A program made the translations under genes and the position numbers. The notes beneath the pieces were generated by a model. That model worked only from the letters and a program-made list of their open reading frames with translations, was not told the DNA's origin and searched no databases. DNA of 64,000 nucleotides from Proteles cristata cristata (Eukaryota > Chordata > Mammalia > Carnivora > Hyaenidae), in the NCBI GenBank assembly GCA_017311185.1, contig JAESUZ010000480.1:310001-374000 (forward strand). Direction: 5' to 3'. Of this stretch, positions 57,366 to 64,000 are shown piece after piece; position 1 is the first letter of the stretch, and each line of letters starts with the position of its first letter.

Positions 57366-57596
57366 TCAGGGCTGCAGCAGGTAGCTGTCTTTGTGGCTGG
57401 GTTTCTGGGGTAGGGGTGCCTTCTCAGGACAGGGGCCAAGGCTAGATTTGGGACAAGATTCAAAGAGGGAGTTGGTGTCTGCAGAGCAGGAATGGCAGGC
57501 CCAGCAGAGAATGACTCAGAGCAGCAGTAGCAAGAAGCCTACAAGGCTGGTGCAGAGGATGGCAATGGGGGCCCCCTGGGAGATGGCTGCCTCCAT
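57366..57596 (-). pseudogene. ENHO: Adropin (ENHO) coding remnant with premature stop
   Basis: The intact parent makes adropin, a small precursor with an N-terminal signal/anchor segment (residues 1-33) and a secreted part (34-76) linked to energy balance and vascular function. Here the frame opens at ATG 57596-57594 and reaches a TGA at 57368-57366 exactly 76 codons later, with no insertion or deletion relative to the human protein as I recall it. Conserved stretches include the AAISQGA start, the hydrophobic VGFLLLLL block, VILCWACHS, GPCPEKAP and the C-terminal SYLLQP. Both cysteines of the secreted part (34 and 56) remain. Codon 27 (57518-57516) is TGA instead of the Trp codon, and about 16 other residues differ (e.g. 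G2E, L10P, R37C, E69K, G70D). The stop leaves only 26 residues, so no adropin can be made. A read error in the true gene is unlikely given the many other changes to a highly conserved peptide. Confidence 0.92.
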
Positions 57597-57846
57597 CAGA
57601 CGAGCACAGCACCCTCAGACCAGCACAGACCACGGGGCTGGCTGGATGGCAAGGCCCATGCTGGGACAGGAATCCAGTGCACCTGGCCTTCCAAAGAGGC
57701 TGTCTTGGCCACACACTCATTGATGCCTGTGCAATGGACACGTCCACCTGGAGTCTTGAGACTGAGTTGAGCCCGGTGCGCGCCCACAAGAGGGTCAGGG
57801 GCAGTGGGATGCTGGGTGCGGACTGAGCTCAGTAGCCTGCGCCAGA

Positions 57847-57881
57847 GGAGGGGAGGGGAGGGGAGGGGAGGGGAGGGGAGA
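57847..57881 (+). repeat. (GGGGA)n repeat, G-quadruplex-capable
   Basis: Six to seven GGGGA units in the 5' leader of the retropseudogene (CCCCT on its sense strand). Confidence 0.95.
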
Positions 57882-57957
57882 GTGAGGCCGGAGGTGGGCA
57901 GGGGCGACATCATCTCTCAGGGCCCTTCCCTTTGGCTGCGCAGCCTCTAAGGAACCT

Positions 57958-60364
57958 AAGTCTCATAAAATAAAATGGTGATCTCTTTAACAAAATTGTC
58001 TGCGCAAGTTTGGGTTAGAAAGGTTTCTTTCTTGAATGCCTGGAGAGATTAATTTAGGTAAGTTTGTGAGCTGGATATATGAAGAACTTAGATCGCTGAT
58101 CAAATGTTTTTAATGCTTATAAACAATATCAGCTTTCTGTGTCTACTGAAATTACTTTAGACAAATTGCATATTTTCTACTTCAACTTAATATTACAATT
58201 TATTGCCATGATATTGTTTCCACTGTTTTCTGAGTTAGAACTATTATTCAAAAATATCCCCCCTTCCACTCTCCCCTTCTAATATTATACATGTATTATT
58301 GATCTGTGACTATTTCATCTTTTTGTTGAACTTTCAGGGATTTTTTCATTCACTATTTTTACATGATCTTTTTTCTCTAACACTATATTATCTCTTCTTA
58401 ATCATTATTTTTCTTTCATCTTTTTACTTTTATTCCCTGTTTTATATAGTTTGTTATTATTAAACAGGTTAAGTGTTTTCAGTGATTGCCCTTTTTAATT
58501 CATACACTTGTGCTTTCTTTTTTTTTTTTTATCTTTATCTATTACTATTTTTAGGGGTGTCCTTTCTAAAAAATGGAATGGAATATTTTCTTTTCTCAGT
58601 ATTTATTATGAAAAAAATTTACTACAATCACATTATGATTATTTATGTGTGTATTTCTACCAGTTTGTTTTCTTTTCTGCTTTCTGTTTTATTCATACCA
58701 TATTTATACTGCTTTCTTTGTAACCCTAATAATATAAGCAATTTATCTTATATAAATATGTATAAACATAAGTGATAATGTAATTGTATTAATAAAATAT
58801 AAGCAATGTAATTATATAACAGCTAATATAACATAAACAACATATATACAACAAATATAAACACCTCCATTTAGCAAATATATTTACTCTTCTTCCAAAA
58901 AAGAGTAGAAATGGAAAGGACTCTCTCACTACCTCCACCCTTTCCTGTGACCCATTTATGTGCCTGTATTGCTCAATAACAATCTGGTCCTTTTGATTAT
59001 CCCTATGATTTAGGTATTATTGTGGGTTTCATACCATCAAGCAATGTTCTGATTTATCCAGAGGTTAATCAATTTCTTTGTTAATCTTGCCATTTTGAAC
59101 TTTAGCCATTCAAATTTGGGACTGCTGCCTTTCTTTTTGAAACTTATTCACTCTTTTTTAAATGAACTTGTTACCTTACTGAGTTGCTTTTTATTTTCCT
59201 TTTGAAAATACTTCTGTTTTGACCCAATTCAAACGTGTTAACTAAATTGGTTACTGTAGTGTGGTCATTGTATGGTGTGACTTAATAAGACTTGAAGAAA
59301 ATAGAGAAGCCTGATCTGATTAACTGGAGAGATAGTGTACAACTGCATAGTAGTAAAAACATCACATACAATGGCCTATGTAATATGTACAATGACCTGT
59401 ATAACATGCAAAGTGACATATATAATCGCCTGGAGCTGAATCTGTCATTCTGTGAATGTGACATTTACGCTCTAGTGTGCACATACACTGGGTACTAAAT
59501 GTCTGGAAGTGACTTTCAGAGGGTCTCCTGCTTTTGGTACTTCTGTGGAGCGTGTGTTGGGACACTTTCACTGAAATGAGGGATAAGACTTCCATGGCAA
59601 CTTCACACAAGCCAAAATTCTCTTTCTGCAGTAACAGCCATTTTCTATCAAATGGGATTCTACAGAAATCTTTGCAATAAGGCATTTGTCTTGCAATAAA
59701 TACATAGTTGCATTAAATGAGAATTGTCTTTCTGCATCTTGAAGTTATTTTCTTAAAGGTATTTTTCTTCTCTTTGCTGAGAATTCTTGTCAATCTCACA
59801 ATAATTCTTTGTAGGTAACTCATCATATGCTTCATGGGTGTTCTTTAGTTTTACTATTATCTTAGTTACTCACTTATTTTTATTAATATTAATGGGGGAA
59901 TATACCAGGCTTTCTGACTCCTGGATTTCTTCAGTCCTAGAAAATTCTGAAATGTTACATGTATAAAATATTGCCTCTATCCCATGTGTTATCTCCTCAT
60001 CTTCTATGATATTTTAAAAAGAAGCTTTAAAACATCTGTTTTTTTAAGTATCCCATACCCCTTATCTTCTCTATCATGTTTGCAATATGTGACACGATTT
60101 AGTTAATTTCTTCATATCTCAATTTTATTCTCTCTCTCTCTCTGTCTCTCTCTCTCTCTCTCAGCTGTGTTTGTCAAATTTGCTGGTTAATTTTTCTATT
60201 TGATATCCTTAATAGCAAAAGTCTTGGGAGAATGGTTGATTGGTTTCTATTGCTTATTAATCACAATGTCCCCCAGTTCTATATATTCCATTGGGCCCAT
60301 TCATAATTTCACATGCAAGTGATTACCTTTAAAGCCACCGTATCATACAGTTACATATTGAATT
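57958..60364. other. 2.4 kb AT-rich stretch, no repeat or gene recognised
   Basis: 58200-58900 is T-rich with Phe/Leu/Ile-rich chance frames (up to 100 codons on +). 59280-59690 is open on both strands (68 codons on +, 107 on -) without a recognisable product. The (TC)n array is at 60129-60163. Confidence 0.45.
60129..60163. repeat. (TC)n microsatellite
   Basis: About 17 TC units with one G interruption. Confidence 0.93.
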
Positions 60365-60515
60365 TGCTGTATCTCCCCTTAACCAGAATCCATCCATGAG
60401 TGCAGTGATTCTTTTTCCTTTATTTCTTTATCATAGCATGCCTGGAATCTAGAACAGTATTTAGTGTTTAATAAGCTCTCAAGTAATATTTGTTGAATTG
60501 ACATTAAATGAATGG
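60365..60515 (+). mobile_element. L2 (or MIR) 3'-end fragment
   Basis: ATGAGTGCAGTGATTCTTTT, ATGCCTGGAATCTAGAACAG, TATTTAGTGTTTAATAAGCT and AATATTTGTTGAATTGACAT follow the shared L2/MIR 3' end. Confidence 0.5.
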
Positions 60516-60774
60516 TAACTTGTTTCATGGTATGATTTGTTTGCAGATATGCTTATTTGAGCTTCATCTGGGGAAGTTCTAACAAATTTGTTTGGGGATT
60601 TATTCTTCTCGAGAGAATTTTTGTATATTCTCTGATTAGGGTTACAAACCATATGGGACACTTAAATAAATATGCAGTATTGAGGTCCTTGGAATGTGCA
60701 TGCAGTGTGAACTTTAACCCCATACTTATATGAGTGGCAACCATTGACTACAGAGTCTCAAAGAAAACTGTTTT

Positions 60775-61225
60775 TTCAGTCACCAGATTATTTGCTTTTT
60801 GGGAGTTGAGTTTGATAAGTTCTTTACAGAATTTGGATAGTAACCCTTTATCCAAGATGTCATTTGCAAATATCTTCTCCCACTCCATAGGCTGCTTTTT
60901 AGTTTTGTTGATTGTTTCCCTCTTTGTGCAGAAGCTTTTTATCTTGGTGAGCTCCCAAAAGTTCAATTTGCTTTTGTTTCCCTTGTCTCCAGAGACATGT
61001 GTGGTAGGAAGTTGGTGCAGCCAAGGTCAAAGAGGTTGTTGCCTGTTTTCTCCTCTAGGATTTTGATGGTTTTCTGTCTTACATTAGGTCTTTCATCCAT
61101 TTTGAGTTTATTTATGTGTATGGTGTAAGAAAGTGGTCAAGGTTCATTCTTCCACATGACACTGTCCAGGTTTCCCAACACCATTTGCTAAAGAGACTCT
61201 CCTTTGTCATTAGATAGTCTTAGCT
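60775..61225 (-). mobile_element. Old LINE-1 ORF2 fragment
   Basis: Antisense of the ORF2 C-terminal half: TTTTGGGAGTTGAGTTTGAT, CCTTTATCCAAGATGTCATT, CTTCTCCCACTCCATAGGCT, GCAGAAGCTTTTTATCTTGG, TCATCCATTTTGAGTTTATT, CCCAACACCATTTGCTAAAG. Truncated at both ends. More diverged than the copy at 62146, whose matching part lies at 63020-63420. Open frames on both strands here (up to 110 codons) are LINE-derived. Confidence 0.9.
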
Positions 61226-61731
61226 ATGGTTTCTCTTCAGATCACATAATTCTTTCACCTTAAGTAACTTTTTTCAATAATTCTAAGCATTTAAGTTGTT
61301 TGCACTAGTCAGTTTTTCACAACCTGAATATTGCTAGGATTATTTGAAACATTTTAAAAGAAAAGTTAATATAAGAGTAGAAACCATGAAAATATAGGAA
61401 AAAAATTACTAGTGGCTATTCCAGTATTCTTCTTATCTTCTCTTATCTATATTTTTCATTCCCTCTTCTCTTATCTATATTTTTCATTCCCATTATCCTA
61501 GACACAGAGCTCCAGTAGACAGGGCCAGGTTCCAGTTCCTCCTAACATTTTCTCCCCTTTGGGACACTATCTACATTTTCAAAGTCTACAATGTATGAAA
61601 TATATATATAAAATTATATATATACATATATAATTAAGCATTAAAAAATATTCTTTTCTGGTAGGAGGCCTAGTCCTATTTCCCTTTCCACTCTTAGAAT
61701 AGTGCTTTTATATTCAGTTGCAGTGTATTTT
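61226..61731. other. AT-rich interval with a tandem duplication
   Basis: Contains the 28-bp duplication at 61436-61491 and a TA-rich patch at 61595-61635. Confidence 0.5.
61436..61491. repeat. 28-bp perfect tandem duplication
   Basis: TCTTCTCTTATCTATATTTT... at 61436-61463 is repeated exactly at 61464-61491. Confidence 0.95.
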
Positions 61732-61750
61732 GAAAAACTCTTAAAGGTTT

Positions 61751-61985
61751 TGGGGTGCCTGGGTGGCTTAGTCGGTTAAGCATCCGACTTTCGCTTAGGT
61801 CATGATCTCGCGGTTCGTGGGTACGAGCCCCGCGTCGGGCTCTGTGCTGACAGCTAGCTCAGAGCCTGGAGCCTGTTTCAGAGTCTGTGTCTCCCTCTCT
61901 CTCTGACCCTCCCCTGCTTATGCTGTCTCTTTCTCTCTCTCCTAGAAATAAATAAAAATATATTAAAAAAAAAAAAGAAAGAAAA
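61751..61985 (+). mobile_element. CAN-SINE, felid young-type subfamily
   Basis: Complete sense copy with young-type markers and intact CpG head. Perfect 19-bp duplication GAAAAACTCTTAAAGGTTT at 61732-61750 and 61986-62004, the longest in the window. Tail AAAAAAAAAAAAG with GAAA units. Confidence 0.98.
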
Positions 61986-62145
61986 GAAAAACTCTTAAAG
62001 GTTTGACCTAAATTAATACTCAACTAGTGTTATCTGAAATGGATTGACTCTTTGGTTGTATTGATCAAATGAGTTACATTTCGGTCATGGAAAACATGGA
62101 AAATTTTCTTTTTTTTCTTTTTTTTTAGTGAAGAATAAGATTATG

Positions 62146-64000
62146 TTTTTTTTTTTTACAAAGAGTTTATTGTCAAATTAGTTTCCACATAACACCCAGT
62201 GCTCTTCCCCACAAGTGCCCTCCTCCATGCCCATCCCCCCTCTCCCCCACATCCATCAGTCCTCAGTTTTTGTCAGCATTCAAGAGTCTCTCATGGTTTG
62301 CCTCTCTCCCTTTCCCCCACCATTTCCCTCCTTCTTCTCCCCCTTGTTCCTCGGTTACGTTCCTACTAATCCTCCTATATGTGCAAACATATGATATGTG
62401 TCCTTCTCTGCCTGACTTATTTTGCTCAGCATAACACCCTCAAGATCCATCCATGTTGCTACACATGGCCAGATTTCATAGTTTCTCATTGCCATGTAGT
62501 ATTCCATGGTATAGATAAACCACATCTTCTTGATCCATTCATCTGTTGATGGACACTTAGGCTCTTTCCATGTTTTAGCTATTGTGGAGAGTGCTGCTAT
62601 GAACATTGGGGTACATGTGCTCCTATGCATCAACATTTCTGTATCCCTTGGGTAAATTCCTAGCAGTGCTATTGCTGGGTCATAGAGGAGTTCTATTTGT
62701 AGTTTCCTGAGGAACCTCCACACTGTTTTCCAGAGGGGCTGTACCAGTTTCCATTCCCACCAACAGTGTAGGAGGGTGCCCGTTTCTCCTCATCCTCACG
62801 AGCATCTAGAGTTCTCTCATTGGCTCATTTTAGCCACTCTGACTGGTGTGAGGTGGTATCTCAGTGTCGTTTTGAATTGTATTTCCCTGATGAGGAGGGA
62901 TGCTGAGCATCGTTTCATGTGTCTGTTGGCCATCTGGATGTCCTCTTTGAGAGAGAAGTGTCTGTTCATATCTTCTGCCCATTTCTTCATTGGTTTGTTT
63001 GTTTTTCCGGTGTGGAGTTTGGTGAGTTCCTTCTAGAATCTGGATATTAACCCTTTATCTGATATGTCATTTGCAACTATCTTTTCCCATTCCATTGGTT
63101 CCTATTAGTTTTGTGGGTTGTTTCCTTGGCTGTGCAGAAGGTTTTAACCTTGATGAGGTCCCAGTCATTTATTTTTGCTCTTGATTCCCTTGCTTTTGGG
63201 GATGTGTTAAGTAAGAAGTTGCTGAGGTGGAAGTCAAGGAGGTTGTTTCCTGCTTTCTCCTCTAGGGTGTTGATAGTTTCCTGTCTCACGTTCAGGTCCT
63301 TTATCCATTTTGAGTTTATTTTTGTGCATGGTGTGAGAAAATGATCTAGTTTCATTCTTCTGCATGTTGTCCAGTTCTCCCAACACCATCTGTTAAAAAG
63401 GCTGTATTTTTTCCATCGGATATTCTTTCCTGCTTCGTCAAAGATTAGTTGGCTGTATACTTTTGGGTCCACTTCTGAGTTCTCAATTCTGTTCGATTGG
63501 TCTATGTGTCTGTTTTTGTGCCAATACCATACTGTCTTGATGATGACAGCTTTGGAGTAGAGGCTAAAGTCTGGGATGGTGATCCCTCTCGTTTTGGTTT
63601 TATTTTTCAGGATTACTTTGGCTATTCGGGGTCTTTTGTGGTTCCATACAAATTTTTGGATAGTCTGTTCTAGTTTTGAGAAGTATGCTGGTGCAATTTT
63701 GATTGGAATTGCATTGAATGTGTAGAGTGCTTTAGGTAGTAATGACATCTTAACTATCTTTATTCTTCCTATCCATGAGCATGGAATGTTTTTCCATTTC
63801 TTTGTGTCTTCTTCAATTTCCTTCATAAGTTTTCTATAGTTTTCCTCATACAAATCTCTTGTATCCTTGGTTAGGTTTATTCCGAGGTATTTTATGGTTT
63901 TTTGTGCAATTGTGAATGGGAGCAGTTTCTTGATTTCTCTTTCTGTTGCTTCATTGTTGGTGTATAAAAATGCAACCGATTTCTGTACGTTAATTTTGTA
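62146..64000 (-). mobile_element. Felid LINE-1, 3' part, continuing beyond the window
   Basis: T-run 62146-62157 (poly(A) complement), about 200 bp of 3'UTR with the C-rich complement tract at 62235-62345, then ORF2 to the right edge. Low divergence from the LINE-1 pattern and a long open ORF2 section suggest a fairly recent insertion. The 5' end is outside the window, so full length cannot be judged. Confidence 0.96.
62355..64000 (-). pseudogene. LINE-1 ORF2 (reverse transcriptase/endonuclease protein), C-terminal part, disrupted
   Basis: ORF2p nicks target DNA and reverse-transcribes LINE-1 and SINE RNAs. Only the C-terminal third is present: the region after the reverse-transcriptase core ([36 protein letters not shown]) and the C-terminal segment ([32 protein letters not shown]) ending at a stop at 62355. 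From the window edge the frame is open to about 63104. A one-base loss near 63100-63101 then shifts it, ending in TAG at 63077-63079. In the original frame three TGA codons follow at 62819-62817, 62798-62796 and 62792-62790. After these the frame is open again from 62723 to 62355. This copy cannot make full ORF2p. The catalytic FADD region and endonuclease would lie beyond the edge. Confidence 0.93.

Larger units (their letters stand above)
57117..57957 (-). pseudogene. ENHO: Processed retropseudogene of ENHO (adropin), whole copy
   Basis: A GC-rich island of about 840 bp in AT-rich surroundings, with sharp composition edges at both ends. On the minus strand it reads as a contiguous transcript: about 360 bp of 5' leader with CpGs, the 76-codon adropin-like frame, then about 250 bp of 3' trailer ending in a GGTT-type repeat and a run of eight A (complement at 57113-57122). 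A spliced, poly(A)-tailed structure next to a SINE points to LINE-1-mediated retrocopying. That the leader spans what is an intron-split 5'UTR in the parent is known of the gene, not shown here. I found no clear target duplication. UTR limits are inferred from composition. Confidence 0.85.

Noticed and set aside
57391..57723. 110-codon + frame across the GC-rich island
   Set aside because: It is the opposite-strand shadow of the adropin retropseudogene; GC-rich DNA has few stops in any frame.
57460..57913. Minus frames of 105-109 codons in the same island
   Set aside because: They run through the leader in frames other than the adropin frame and have no recognisable product.
59282..59685. 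Open frames on both strands (68 and 107 codons)
   Set aside because: Both strands open over the same AT-moderate DNA with no recognisable motif; likely chance.
60734..61066. 110-codon + frame
   Set aside because: Shadow of an antisense LINE-1 ORF2 fragment.
62776..63344. Two + frames of 86 and 77 codons
   Set aside because: Shadows of LINE-1 ORF2 on the opposite strand.
1..64000. CRISPR array, operon, phage or other prokaryotic system
   Set aside because: Every periodic signal is a mammalian transposon or simple repeat; there are no spaced direct repeats, Shine-Dalgarno-led gene runs or dense coding.

Overview
This window is nuclear DNA from a mammal, almost certainly a cat-family (Felidae) carnivore. 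It carries about 35 tRNA-Lys-derived CAN-SINEs of the felid type (head beginning GGGGCGCCTGGGTGGC, then a TC-rich tract and an AATAAA-rich tail), carnivore LINE-1 pieces, and old pan-mammalian repeats (MLT1/MaLR LTRs, L2, Tigger1). It is AT-rich, and I find no functional protein-coding gene, no exon I can defend, and no rRNA, tRNA or other RNA gene. It reads as intergenic or deep intronic sequence. Short open frames occur on both strands, but they are repeat-derived or lack coding signs.

Layout. 1-13 kb: scattered SINEs, one MLT1 LTR and an LTR-like repeat in AT-rich unique sequence. 13.3-15.3 kb: a probable degraded endogenous-retrovirus segment in antisense. 15.6-17.7 kb: three SINEs, one of them inside an MLT1 LTR. 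17.7-25.2 kb: a long SINE-free stretch with one L2 and one MLT1. 25.2-28.9 kb: a SINE cluster, an LTR broken by a SINE, an L2, and an MLT1 broken by a LINE-1 tail. 29.8-30.05 kb: about 190 bp of almost pure A+T. 31.6-47.6 kb: alternating SINEs, LINE-1 fragments and MLT1s. 48.9-52.1 kb: a four-deep nest (MLT1, then LINE-1, then nearly full-length Tigger1, then SINE). 54.4-56 kb: three same-strand SINEs. 57.1-58.0 kb: a GC-rich island that is a processed pseudogene. 60.7-64 kb: LINE-1 ORF2 fragments and a felid LINE-1 that runs off the right edge.

The most informative finding is the retropseudogene on the minus strand at 57117-57957. Its 76-codon frame (57596 down to 57366) aligns without gaps to adropin (ENHO), with a stop at codon 27 where the hormone precursor has Trp. 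Also notable are the nested stack with its relative chronology, and a young-looking SINE subfamily with long, near-perfect target-site duplications. I found no novel multi-gene system. Repeat family names come from recall of consensus sequences and were not checked by a search.
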